Part shown: one piece after another, positions 50,777 through 63,663 of the stretch
Layout of the letters: each line of letters begins with the position of its first letter
How positions within the stretch are numbered: position 1 is the stretch's first letter
Assembly: GCA_949987565.1 (NCBI GenBank)
Contig: OX465116.1
Coordinates: 248,001 to 312,000, forward strand
Reading direction: 5' to 3'
Origin: Luidia sarsii
Lineage: Eukaryota; Echinodermata; Asteroidea; Paxillosida; Luidiidae
Length of the DNA: 64,000 nt
Notes under the pieces: model-generated
What the model was told of the DNA's origin: nothing
The model's input: only the letters and a program-made list of their open reading frames with translations
The model's database searches: none
Made by a program: the position numbers and the translations under genes

Positions 50777-53700
50777 GACCTTACCTGTTTCTCTGAGCTG
50801 CCATTGTCCAGTCGCTGGCATAATTGTCGACGGCAGAGAGTGACTGAGCAGAAAGATAGGGTTTGAAAATTAATATCTCATTAACTAAGATGCTGACGAC
50901 ATTCAAATTTGTCCTAGGAAGAGGCCTAGGGTTCTTCTAACAACAGGTGTTAAAGTTACTGAGTTTGGAGAACATTTCTTTTGATGGTTTTCCAGGGAAA
51001 GGCAACGACCCTTCATCTGTCTGAGTGTCAACTGTGTATTCATACGAGTAGACGTTAACTCGCTGGCTTTGGAGGTGATGGGCAGAGATATATTCCTTGC
51101 GTGTTCATATCGTTTTACATTTTAGGTTTTGATGCTTGAAACTTGGCATGAAAGTAGCCCTGGGATTCCTCCAGTGGCCTGAGTCAAAACATCTGAATTC
51201 GGAGTCAATTTCTATTCAAACATTTTCAGGAGAAGGGAGCGACCCTACCTGTTTCTCTCAGCTGCCATTGTCCAGTCGCTGGCATAATTGTCGACGGCAG
51301 AGAGTGACTGAGCAGAAAGATAGGGTTTGGAAATTAATATCTCAATAAATATTATGCTGACGACATTCAAATTTGCCCTAGGAAGAGGCCTTGGATTCTT
51401 CTAACAAGAAGTGTTAAAGTTACTGAGTTTGGAGAACATTTCTTTTGATGGTTTTCCAGGGAAAGGCAACGACCCTTCATCTGTCTGAGTGTCAACTGTG
51501 TATTCATACGAGTAGACGTTGATTCGCAGATTTTGCAGGTGATGGGCAGAGATATATTCCTTGCGTGTTCCTATCGTTTTATATTTTAGGTTTTGATTCT
51601 TGAAACTTGGCATGAAAGTAGCCCTAGGATTCCTCCAGTGGCCTGAGTCAAACATCTGAATTCGGAGTCAATTTCTATTCAAACATTTTCAGGAGAAGGG
51701 AGCGACCCTACCTGTTTCTCTGAGCTGCCATTGTCCAGTCGCTGGCATAATTGTCGACGGCAGAGAGTGAATGAGCAGAAAGATAGGGTTTGGAAATTAA
51801 TATCTCAATAAATATTATGCTGACGACATTCAAATTTGCCCTAGGAAGAGGCCTTGGATTTTTCTAACAAGAAGTGTTAAAGTTACTGAGTTTGGAGAAC
51901 ATATCTTTTGATGGTTTTCCAGGGAAAGGCAACGACCCTTCATCTGTCTGAGTATCAACTGTGTATTCATACGAGTACGCGTTAACTCGCTGGCTTTGGA
52001 TGTGATAGGCAGAGATATATTCCTTGCGTATTCATAACGTAATATTATTTAGGTTTTGATGCTTGAAACTTGGCATGAAAGTAGCCCTAGGATTCCTCCA
52101 GTGGCCTGAGTCAAAACATCTGAATTCGGAGTCAATTTCTATTCAAACATTTTCAGCAGAAGGGAGCGACCCTACCTGTTTCTCTGAGCTGCCATTGTCC
52201 AGTCGCTGACATAATTGTCGACGGCAGAGAGTGACTGAGCAGAAAGATAGGGTTTGAAAATTAATATCTCATTAAGTAAGATGCTGACGACATTCAAATT
52301 TGTCCTAGGAAGAGGCCTAGGGTTCTTCTAACAACAGGTGTTAAAGTTACTGAGTTTGGAGAACATTTCTTTTGATGGTTTTCGAGGGAAAGGCAACGAC
52401 CCTTCATCTGTCTGAGTGTCAACTGTGTATTCATACGAGCGGACGTTGATTCGCAGATTTTGCAGGTGATTGGCAGAGATATATTCCTTGCGTGTTCATA
52501 TCGTAATACATTTTAGGTTTTGATGCTTGAAACTTGGCGTGAAAGTAGCCCTGGGATTCCTCCAGTGGCCTGAGTCAAAACATCTGAATTCGGAGTCAAT
52601 TTTCTATTCAAACATTTTCAGGAGAAGGGAGCGACCCTACCTGTTTCTCTGAGCTGACATTGTCCAGTCGCTGGCATAATGGTCGACGGCAGAGAGTGAC
52701 TGAGCAGAAAGATAGGGTTTGGAAATTAATATCTCAATAAATATTATGCTGACGACATTCAAATTTGCCCTAGGAAGAGGCCTTGGATTCTTCTAACAAG
52801 AAGTGTTAAAGTTACTGAGTTTGGAGAACATTTCTTTTGATGGTTTTCCAGGGAAAGGCAACGACCCTTCATCTGTCTGAGTGTCAACTGTGTATTCATA
52901 CGAGTAGACGTTAACTCGCTGACTTTGGAGGTGATAGGCAGAGATATTTTCCTTGCGTGTTCATATCGTAATACATTTTAGGTTTTTATGCTTGAAACTT
53001 GGCATGAAAGTAGCCCTAGGATTCCTCCAGTGGCCTGAGTCAAAACATCTGAATTCGGAGTCAATTTCTATTAAAACATTTTCAGGAGAAGGGAGCGACC
53101 CTACCTGTTTCTCTGAGCTGCCATTGTCCAGTCGCTGGCATAATTGTCGACGGCAGAGAGTGACTGAGCAGAAAGATACGGTTTGGAAATTAATATCTCA
53201 TTAACTAAGATGCTGACGACATTCAAATTTGTCCTAGGAAGAGGCATAGGGTTCTTCTAACAATAGGTGTTAAAGTTACTGAGTTTGGAGAACATTTCTT
53301 TTGATGGTTTTCCAGGGAAAGGCAACGACCCTTCATCTGTCTGAGTGTCAACTGTGTATTCATACGAGTAGACGTTAATTCGCTGACTTTGGAGGTGATA
53401 GGCAGAGATATTTTCCTTGCGTGTTCATATCGTAATACATTTTAGGTTTTTATGCTTGAAACTTTGCATGAAAGTAGCCCTAGGATTCCTCCAGTGGCCT
53501 GAGTCAAAACATCTGAATTCGGAGTCAATTTCTATTCAAACATTTTCAGGAGAAGGGAGCGACCCTACCTGTTTCTCTGAGCTGTCATTGTCCAGTCGCT
53601 GGCATAATTGTCGACGGCAGAGAGTGACTGAGCAGAAAGATACGGTTTGGAAATTAATATCTCATTAACTAAGATGCTGACGACATTCAAATTTGTCCTA

Positions 53701-54330
53701 GGAAGAGGCCTAGGGTTCTTCTAACAATAGGTGTTAAAGTTACTGAGTTTGGAGAACATTTCTTTTGATGGTTTTCCAGGGAAAGGCAACGACCCTTCAT
53801 CTGTCTGAGTGTCAACTGTGTATTCATACGAGTAGACGTTAACTCGCTGGCTTTGGAGGTGATAGGCAGAGATATATTCCTTGCGTGTTCATATCGTAAT
53901 ACATTTTAGGTTTTGATGCTTGAAACTTGGCGTGAAAGTAGCCCTGGGATTCCTCCAGTGGCCTGAGTCAAAACATCTGAATTCGGAGTCATTTTCTATT
54001 CAAACATTTTCAGGAGAAGGGAGCGACCCTACCTGTTTCTCTGAGCTGCCATTGTCCAGTCGCTGGCATAATGGTCGACGGCAGAGAGTGACTGAGCAGA
54101 AAGATAGGGTTTGGAAATTAATATCTCAATAAATATTATGCTGACGACATTCAAATTTGCCCTAGGAAGAGGCCTTGGATTCTTCTAACAAGAAGTGTTA
54201 AAGTTACTGAGTTTGGAGAACATTTCTTTTGATGGTTTTCCAGGGAAAGGCAACGACCCTTCATCTGTCTGAGTGTCAACTGTGTATTCATACGAGTAGA
54301 CGTTAACTCGCTGGCTTTGGAGGTGATGGG
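50777..54330. repeat. 13-unit block, copy 2 (truncated)
   Basis: This follows 44745-48300 base for base with few differences, then departs near 54.33 kb, where the next unit has gatgattaaaac. In this copy the B-half near 53.77 kb reads ttttccaggg where the first copy reads ttttacaggg (about 47.74 kb), so some later change or conversion has occurred. Confidence 0.83.
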
Positions 54331-57051
54331 CAGAGATATATTCCTTGCGTGTTCATATCGTTTTACATTTTAGGTTTTGATGATTAAAACTTGGCATGAA
54401 AGTAGCCCTGGGATTCCTCCAGTGGCCTGAGTCAAAACATCTGAATTCGGAGTCAATTTCTATTCAAAGATTTTCAGGAGAAGGGAGCGACCCTACCTGT
54501 TTCTCTGAGCTGCCATTGTCCAGTCGCTGGCATAATTGTCGACGGCAGAGAGTGACTGAGCAGAAAGATAGGGTTTGAAAATTAATATCTCATTAACTAA
54601 GATGCTGAGGACATTCAAATTTGTCCTAGGAAGAGGCCTAGGGTTCTTCTAACAACAGGTGTTAAAGTTACTGAGTTTGGAGAACATTTCTTTTGATGGT
54701 TTTCCAGGGAAAGGCAACGACCCTTCATCTGTCTGAGTGTCAACTGTGTATTCATACGAGTAGACGTTGATTCGCAGATTTTGCAGGTAATGGGCAGATA
54801 TATATTCCTTGCGTGTTCATATCGTAATACATTTTAGGTTTTGATGCTTGACACTTGGCATGAAAGTAGTCCTGGGATTCCTCCAGTGGCCTGAGTCAAA
54901 ACATCTGAATTTGGAGTCAATTTCTATTCGAACATTTTCAGGAGAAGGGAGCGACCCTACCTGTTTCTCTTAGCTGCCATTGTCCAGTCGCTTGCATAAT
55001 TGTCGACGGCAGAGAGTGACTGAGCAGAAAGATAGGGTTTAAAAATTAATATCTCATTAACTAAGATGCTGACGACATTCAAATTTGTCCTAGGAAGAGG
55101 CCTAGGGTTCGTCTAACAACAGGTGTTAAAGTTACTGAGTTTGGAGAACATTTCTTTTGATGGTTTTCCAGGGAAAGGCAACGACCCTTCATCTGTCTGA
55201 GTGTCAACTGTGTATTCATACGAGTAGATGTTAATTCGCTGGCTTTGGAGGTGATGAGCAGAGATATATTCCTTGCGTGTTCATATCGTTTTACATTTTA
55301 GGTTTTGATGCTTGAAACTTGGCGTGAAAGTAGCCCTGGGATTCCTCCAGTGGCCTGAGTCAAAACATCTGAATTCGGAGTCAATTTCTATTCAAACATT
55401 TTCAGGAGAAGGGAGCGACCCTACCTGTTTCTCTGAGCTGCCATTGTCCAGTCGCTGGCATAATTGTCGACGGCAGAGAGTGACTGAGCAGAAAGATACG
55501 GTTTGGAAATTAATATCTCATTAACTAAGATGCTGACGACATTCAAATTTGTCCTAGGAAGAGGCATAGGGTTCTTCTAACAATAGGTGTTAAAGTTACT
55601 GAGTTTGGAGAACATTTCTTTTGATGGTTTTCCAGGGAAAGGCAACGACCCTTCATCTGTCTGAGTGTCAACTGTGTATTCATACGAGTAGACGTTAACT
55701 CGCTGGCTTTGGAGGTGATGGGCAGAGATATATTCCTTGCGTGTTCATATCGTTTTACATTTTAGGTTTTGATGATTGAAACTTGGCATGAAAGTAGCCC
55801 TGGGATTCCTCCAGTGGCCTGAGTCAAAACATCTGAATTCGGAGTCAATTTCTATTCAAAGATTTTCAGGAGAAGGGAGCGACCCTACCTGTTTCTCTGA
55901 GCTGCCATTGTCCAGTCGCTGGCATAATTGTCGACGGCAGAGAGTGACTGAGCAGAAAGATAGGGTTTGAAAATTAATATCTCATTAACTAAGATGCTGA
56001 GGACATTCAAATTTGTCCTAGGAAGAGGCCTAGGGTTCTTCTAACAACAGGTGTTAAAGTTACTGAGTTTGGAGAACATTTCTTTTGATGGTTTTCCAGG
56101 GAAAGGCAACGACCCTTCATCTGTCTGAGTGTCAACTGTGTATTCATACGAGTAGACGTTGATTCGCAGATTTTGCAGGTAATGGGCAGAGATATATTCC
56201 TTGCGTGTTCAGATCGTTTTACATTTTAGGTTTTGATGCTTGAAACTTGGCATGAAAGTAGCCCTGGGATTCCTCCAGTGGCCTGAGTCAAAACATCTGA
56301 ATTCGGAGTCAATTTCTATTCAAACATTTTCAGGAGAAGGGAGCGACCCTACCTGTTTCTCTGAGCTGCCATTGTCCAGTCGCTGGCATAATGGTCGACG
56401 GCAGAGAGTGACTGAGCAGAAAGATAGGGTTTGGAAATTAAAATCTCAATAAATATTATGCTGACGACATTCAAATTTGCCCTAGGAAGAGGCCTTGGAT
56501 TCTTCTAACAAGAAGTGTTGAAGTTACTGAGTTTGGAGAACATTTCTTTTGATGGTTTTCCAGGGAAAGGCAACGACCCTTCATCTGTCTGAGTGTCAAC
56601 TGTGTATTCATACGAGTAGACGTTAACTCGCTGGCTTTGGAGGTGATGGGCAGAGATATATTCCTTGCGTGTTCATATCGTTTTACATTTTAGGTTTTGA
56701 TGATTGAAACTTGGCATGAAAGTAGCCCTGGGATTCCTCCAGTGGCCTGAGTCAAAACATCTGAATTCGGAGTCAATTTCTATTCAAAGATTTTCAGGAG
56801 AAGGGAGCGACCCTACCTGTTTCTCTGAGCTGCCATTGTCCAGTCGCTGGCATAATTGTCGACGGCAGAGAGTGACTGAGCAGAAAGATAGGGTTTGAAA
56901 ATTAATATCTCATTAACTAAGATGCTGAGGACATTCAAATTTGTCCTAGGAAGAGGCCTAGGGTTCTTCTAACAACAGGTGTTAAAGTTACTGAGTTTGG
57001 AGAATATTTCTTTTGATGGTTTTCCAGGGAAAGGCAACGACCCTTCATCTG
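53340..57051. repeat. Eight-unit HOR of the right arm, copy 1 (3712 bp)
   Basis: Anchors 53456, 53920, 54384, 54848, 55312, 55776, 56240 and 56704 return at +3712 bp. Diagnostic forms include gatgattaaaac (54384), gacacttggc with gtagtcctggg and gtttaaaaatt (54848), agtagatgttaattcg (near 55223), gatgattgaaac with caaagattttc and gctgaggacatt (55776, 56704), and ggaaattaaaatctc with gtgttgaag (56240). Confidence 0.88.
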
Positions 57052-60000
57052 TCTGAGTGTCAACTGTGTATTCATACGAGTAGACGTTAATTCGCTGACT
57101 TTGGAGGTGATAGGCAGAGATATTTTCCTTGCGTGTTCATATCGTAATACATTTTAGGTTTTTATGCTTGAAACTTTGCATGAAAGTAGCCCTAGGATTC
57201 CTCCAGTGGCCTGAGTCAAAACATCTGAATTCGGAGTCAATTTCTATTCAAACATTTTCAGGAGAAGGGAGCGACCCTACCTGTTTCTCTGAGCTGTCAT
57301 TGTCCAGTCGCTGGCATAATTGTCGACGGCAGAGAGTGACTGAGCAGAAAGATACGGTTTGGAAATTAATATCTCATTAACTAAGATGCTGACGACATTC
57401 AAATTTGTCCTAGGAAGAGGCCTAGGGTTCTTCTAACAATAGGTGTTAAAGTTACTGAGTTTGGAGAACATTTCTTTTGATGGTTTTCCAGGGAAAGGCA
57501 ACGACCCTTCATCTGTCTGAGTGTCAACTGTGTATTCATACGAGTAGACGTTAACTCGCTGGCTTTGGAGGTGATAGGCAGAGATATATTCCTTGCGTCT
57601 TCATATCGTAATACATTTTAGGTTTTGATGCTTGAAACTTGGCGTGAAAGTAGCCCTGGGATTCCTCCAGTGGCCTGAGTCAAAACATCTGAATTCGGAG
57701 TCATTTTCTATTCAAACATTTTCAGGAGAAGGGAGCGACCCTACCTGTTTCTCTGAGCTGCCATTGTCCAGTCGCTGGCATAATGGTCGACGGCAGAGAG
57801 TGACTGAGCAGAAAGATAGGGTTTGGAAATTAATATCTCAATAAATATTATGCTGACGACATTCAAATTTGCCCTAGGAAGAGGCCTTGGATTCTTCTAA
57901 CAAGAAGTGTTAAAGTTACTGAGTTTGGAGAACATTTCTTTTGATGGTTTTCCAGGGAAAGGCAACGACCCTTCATCTGTCTGAGTGTCAACTGTGTATT
58001 CATACGAGTAGACGTTAACTCGCTGGCTTTGGAGGTGATGGGCAGAGATATATTCCTTGCGTGTTCATATCGTTTTACATTTTAGGTTTTGATGATTAAA
58101 ACTTGGCATGAAAGTAGCCCTGGGATTCCTCCAGTGGCCTGAGTCAAAACATCTGAATTCGGAGTCAATTTCTATTCAAAGATTTTCAGGAGAAGGGAGC
58201 GACCCTACCTGTTTCTCTGAGCTGCCATTGTCCAGTCGCTGGCATAATTGTCGACGGCAGAGAGTGACTGAGCAGAAAGATAGGGTTTGAAAATTAATAT
58301 CTCATTAACTAAGATGCTGAGGACATTCAAATTTGTCCTAGGAAGAGGCCTAGGGTTCTTCTAACAACAGGTGTTAAAGTTACTGAGTTTGGAGAACATT
58401 TCTTTTGATGGTTTTCCAGGGAAAGGCAACGACCCTTCATCTGTCTGAGTGTCAACTGTGTATTCATACGAGTAGACGTTGATTCGCAGATTTTGCAGGT
58501 AATGGGCAGAGATATATTCCTTGCGTGTTCATATCGTAATACATTTTAGGTTTTGATGCTTGACACTTGGCATGAAAGTAGTCCTGGGATTCCTCCAGTG
58601 GCCTGAGTCAAAACATCTGAATTTGGAGTCAATTTCTATTCGAACATTTTCAGGAGAAGGGAGCGACCCTACCTGTTTCTCTTAGCTGCCATTGTCCAGT
58701 CGCTTGCATAATTGTCGACGGCAGAGAGTGACTGAGCAGAAAGATAGGGTTTAAAAATTAATATCTCATTAACTAAGATGCTGACGACATTCAAATTTGT
58801 CCTAGGAAGAGGCCTAGGGTTCGTCTAACAACAGGTGTTAAAGTTACTGAGTTTGGAGAACATTTCTTTTGATGGTTTTCCAGGGAAAGGCAACGACCCT
58901 TCATCTGTCTGAGTGTCAACTGTGTATTCATACGAGTAGATGTTAATTCGCTGGCTTTGGAGGTGATGAGCAGAGATATATTCCTTGCGTGTTCATATCG
59001 TTTTACATTTTAGGTTTTGATGCTTGAAACTTGGCGTGAAAGTAGCCCTGGGATTCCTCCAGTGGCCTGAGTCAAAACATCTGAATTCGGAGTCAATTTC
59101 TATTCAAACATTTTCAGGAGAAGGGAGCGACCCTACCTGTTTCTCTGAGCTGCCATTGTCCAGTCGCTGGCATAATGGTCGACGGCAGAGAGTGACTGAG
59201 CAGAAAGATAGGGTTTGGAAATTAATATCTCAATAAATATTATGCTGACGACATTCAAATTTGCCCTAGGAAGAGGCCTTGGATTCTTCTAACAAGAAGT
59301 GTTAAAGTTACTGAGTTTGGAGAACATTTCTTTTGATGGTTTTCCAGGGAAAGGCAACGACCCTTCATCTGTCTGAGTGTCAACTGTGTATTCATACGAG
59401 TAGACGTTAACTCGCTGGCTTTGGAGGTGATGGGCAGAGATATATTCCTTGCGTGTTCATATCGTTTTACATTTTAGGTTTTGATGATTGAAACTTGGCA
59501 TGAAAGTAGCCCTGGGATTCCTCCAGTGGCCTGAGTCAAAACATCTGAATTCGGAGTCAATTTCTATTCAAAGATTTTCAGGAGAAGGGAGCGACCCTAC
59601 CTGTTTCTCTGAGCTGCCATTGTCCAGTCGCTGGCATAATTGTCGACGGCAGAGAGTGACTGAGCAGAAAGATAGGGTTTGAAAATTAATATCTCATTAA
59701 CTAAGATGCTGAGGACATTCAAATTTGTCCTAGGAAGAGGCCTAGGGTTCTTCTAACAACAGGTGTTAAAGTTACTGAGTTTGGAGAACATTTCTTTTGA
59801 TGGTTTTCCAGGGAAAGGCAACGACCCTTCATCTGTCTGAGTGTCAACTGTGTATTCATACGAGTAGACGTTGATTCGCAGATTTTGCAGGTAATGGGCA
59901 GAGATATATTCCTTGCGTGTTCAGATCGTTTTACATTTTAGGTTTTGATGCTTGAAACTTGGCATGAAAGTAGCCCTGGGATTCCTCCAGTGGCCTGAGT

Positions 60001-60763
60001 CAAAACATCTGAATTCGGAGTCAATTTCTATTCAAACATTTTCAGGAGAAGGGAGCGACCCTACCTGTTTCTCTGAGCTGCCATTGTCCAGTCGCTGGCA
60101 TAATGGTCGACGGCAGAGAGTGACTGAGCAGAAAGATAGGGTTTGGAAATTAAAATCTCAATAAATATTATGCTGACGACATTCAAATTTGCCCTAGGAA
60201 GAGGCCTTGGATTCTTCTAACAAGAAGTGTTGAAGTTACTGAGTTTGGAGAACATTTCTTTTGATGGTTTTCCAAGGAAAGGCAACGACCCTTCATCTGT
60301 CTGAGTGTCAACTGTGTATTCATACGAGTAGACGTTAACTCGCTGGCTTTGGAGGTGATGGGCAGAGATATATTCCTTGCGTGTTCATATCGTTTTACAT
60401 TTTAGGTTTTGATGATTGAAACTTGGCATGAAAGTAGCCCTGGGATTCCTCCAGTGGCCTGAGTCAAAACATCTGAATTCGGAGTCAATTTCTATTCAAA
60501 GATTTTCAGGAGAAGGGAGCGACCCTACCTGTTTCTCTGAGCTGCCATTGTCCAGTCGCTGGCATAATTGTCGACGGCAGAGAGTGACTGAGCAGAAAGA
60601 TAGGGTTTGAAAATTAATATCTCATTAACTAAGATGCTGAGGACATTCAAATTTGTCCTAGGAAGAGGCCTAGGGTTCTTCTAACAACAGGTGTTAAAGT
60701 TACTGAGTTTGGAGAACATTTCTTTTGATGGTTTTCCAAGGAAAGGCAACGACCCTTCATCTG
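57052..60763. repeat. Eight-unit HOR of the right arm, copy 2 (3712 bp)
   Basis: Same unit order as the preceding copy, with anchors 57168 to 60416. I saw scattered single-base differences: gcgtcttcat near 57598, and the 59024 unit has cataatggtcg plus the ctcaataaatattatg B-half where the 55312 unit has cataattgtcg and ctcattaactaag. The latter is a patch-like difference covering about 100 bp, more like conversion than point mutation. Confidence 0.87.
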
Positions 60764-60879
60764 TCTGAGTGTCAACTGTGTATTCATACGAGTAGACGTT
60801 AACTCGCTGGCTTTGGAGGTGATGGGCAGAGATATATTCCTTGCGTGTTCATATCGTTTTACATTTTAGGTTTTGATGA
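60416..60879. repeat. Single-unit tandem duplication
   Basis: The units at 60416 and 60880 are alike (gatgattgaaac, caaagattttc, gctgagg). Each is preceded by the rare ttttccaaggaaag (base 60275 and base 60739, exactly 464 bp apart), where the neighbours read ttttccaggg. The shared private base shows a one-unit duplication in this copy. The corresponding place in the previous HOR copy has one such unit only. Confidence 0.85.
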
Positions 60880-63663
60880 TTGAAACTTGGCATGAAAGTA
60901 GCCCTGGGATTCCTCCAGTGGCCTGAGTCAAAACATCTGAATTCGGAGTCAATTTCTATTCAAAGATTTTCAGGAGAAGGGAGCGACCCTACCTGTTTCT
61001 CTGAGCTGCCATTGTCCAGTCGCTGGCATAATTGTCGACGGCAGAGAGTGACTGAGCAGAAAGATAGGGTTTGAAAATTAATATCTCATTAACTAAGATG
61101 CTGAGGACATTCAAATTTGTCCTAGGAAGAGGCCTAGGGTTCTTCTAACAACAGGTGTTAAAGTTACTGAGTTTGGAGAACATTTCTTTTGATGGTTTTC
61201 CAGGGAAAGGCAACGACCCTTCATCTGTCTGAGTGTCAACTGTGTATTCATACGAGTAGACGTTGATTCGCAGATTTTGCAGGTAATGGGCAGAGATATA
61301 TTCCTTGCGTGTTCAGATCGTTTTACATTTTAGGTTTTGATGCTTGAAACTTGGCATGAAAGTAGCCCTGGGATTCCTCCAGTGGCCTGAGTCAAAACAT
61401 CTGAATTCGGAGTCAATTTCTATTCAAACATTTTCAGGAGAAGGGAGCGACCCTACCTGTTTCTCTGAGCTGCCATTGTCCAGTCGCTGGCATAATGGTC
61501 GACGGCAGAGAGTGACTGAGCAGAAAGATAGGGTTTGGAAATTAAAATCTCAATAAATATTATGCTGACGACATTCAAATTTGCCCTAGGAAGAGGCCTT
61601 GGATTCTTCTAACAAGAAGTGTTGAAGTTACTGAGTTTGGAGAACATTTCTTTTGATGGTTTTCCAGGGAAAGGCAACGACCCTTCATCTGTCTGAGTGT
61701 CAACTGTGTATTCATACGAGTAGACGTTAACTCGCTGGCTTTGGAGGTGATGGGCAGAGATATATTCCTTGCGTGTTCATATCGTTTTACATTTTAGGTT
61801 TTGATGATTGAAACTTGGCATGAAAGTAGCCCTGGGATTCCTCCAGTGGCCTGAGTCAAAACATCTGAATTCGGAGCCAATTTCTATTCAAAGATTTTCA
61901 GGAGAAGGGAGCGACCCTACCTGTTTCTCTGAGCTGCCATTGTCCAGTCGCTGGCATAATTGTCGACGGCAGAGAGTGACTGAGCAGAAAGATAGGGTTT
62001 GAAAATTAATATCTCATTAACTAAGATGCTGAGGACATTCAAATTTGTCCTAGGAAGAGGCCTAGGGTTCTTCTAACAACAGGTGTTAAAGTTACTGAGT
62101 TTGGAGAACATTTCTTTTGATGGTTTTCCAGGGAAAGGCAACGACCCTTCATCTGTCTGAGTGTCAACTGTGTATTCATACGAGCGGACGTTGATTCGCA
62201 GATTTTGCAGGTGATTGGCAGAGATATATTCCTTGCGTGTTCATATCGTAATACATTTTAGGTTTTGATGCTTGAAACTTGGCGTGAAAGTAGCCCTGGG
62301 ATTCCTCCAGTGGCCTGAGTCAAAACATCTGAATTCGGAGTCAATTTCTATTCAAACATTTTCAGGAGAAGGGAGCGACCCTACCTGTTTCTCTGAGCTG
62401 CCATTGTCCAGTCGCTGGCATAATGGTCGACGGCAGAGAGTGACTGAGCAGAAAGATAGGGTTTGGAAATTAATATCTCAATAAATATTATGCTGACGAC
62501 ATTCAAATTTGCCCTAGGAAGAGGCCTTGGATTCTTCTAACAAGAAGTGTTAAAGTTACTGAGTTTGGAGAACATTTCTTTTGATGGTTTTCCAGGGAAA
62601 GGCAACGACCCTTCATCTGTCTGAGTGTCAACTGTGTATTCATACGAGTAGACGTTAACTCGCTGGCTTTGGAGGTGATGGGCAGAGATATATTCCTTGC
62701 GTGTTCATATCGTTTTACATTTTAGGTTTTGATGATTGAAACTTGGCATGAAAGTAGCCCTGGGATTCCTCCAGTGGCCTGAGTCAAAACATCTGAATTC
62801 GGAGTCAATTTCTATTCAAAGATTTTCAGGAGAAGGGAGCGACCCTACCTGTTTCTCTGAGCTGCCATTGTCCAGTCGCTGGCATAATTGTCGACGGCAG
62901 AGAGTGACTGAGCAGAAAGATAGGGTTTGAAAATTAATATCTCATTAACTAAGATGCTGAGGACATTCAAATTTGTCCTAGGAAGAGGCCTAGGGTTCTT
63001 CTAACAACAGGTGTTAAAGTTACTGAGTTTGGAGAACATTTCTTTTGATGGTTTTCCAGGGAAAGGCAACGACCCTTCATCTGTCTGAGTGTCAACTGTG
63101 TATTCATACGAGTAGACGTTGATTCGCAGATTTTGCAGGTAATGGGCAGAGATATATTCCTTGCGTGTTCATATCGTAATACATTTTAGGTTTTGATGCT
63201 TGAAACTTGGCATGAAAGTAGCCCTGGGATTCCTCCAGTGGCATGAGTCAAAACATCTGAATTTGGAGTCAATTTCTATTCGAACATTTTCAGGAGAAGG
63301 GAGCGACCCTACCTGTTTCTCTGAGCTGCCATTGTCCAGTCGCTGGCATAATTGTCGACGGCAGAGAGTGACTGAGCAGAAAGATAGGGTTTAAAAATTA
63401 ATATCTCATTAACTAAGATGCTGACGACATTCAAATTTGTCCTAGGAAGAGGCCTAGGGTTCGTCTAACAACAGGTGTTAAAGTTACTGAGTTTGGAGAA
63501 CATTTCTTTTGATGGTTTTCCAGGGAAAGGCAACGACCCTTCATCTGTCTGAGTGTCAACTGTGTATTCATACGAGTAGACGTTAATTCGCTGGCTTTGG
63601 AGGTGATGGGCAGAGATATATTCCTTGCGTGTTCAGATCGTTTTACATTTTAGGTTTTGATGC
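60880..63663. repeat. Mixed one- to three-unit rearrangements
   Basis: The units at 61344 and 61808 repeat 59952 and 60416 at +1392 bp. They are followed by a ggcgtgaaag unit preceded by gagcggacg (62272), another gatgattgaaac unit (62736) and a gaatttggag unit (63200) with private gtggcatgag at about 63238. The types are all present earlier in the right arm, but the order is not repeated within the window. Confidence 0.8.
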
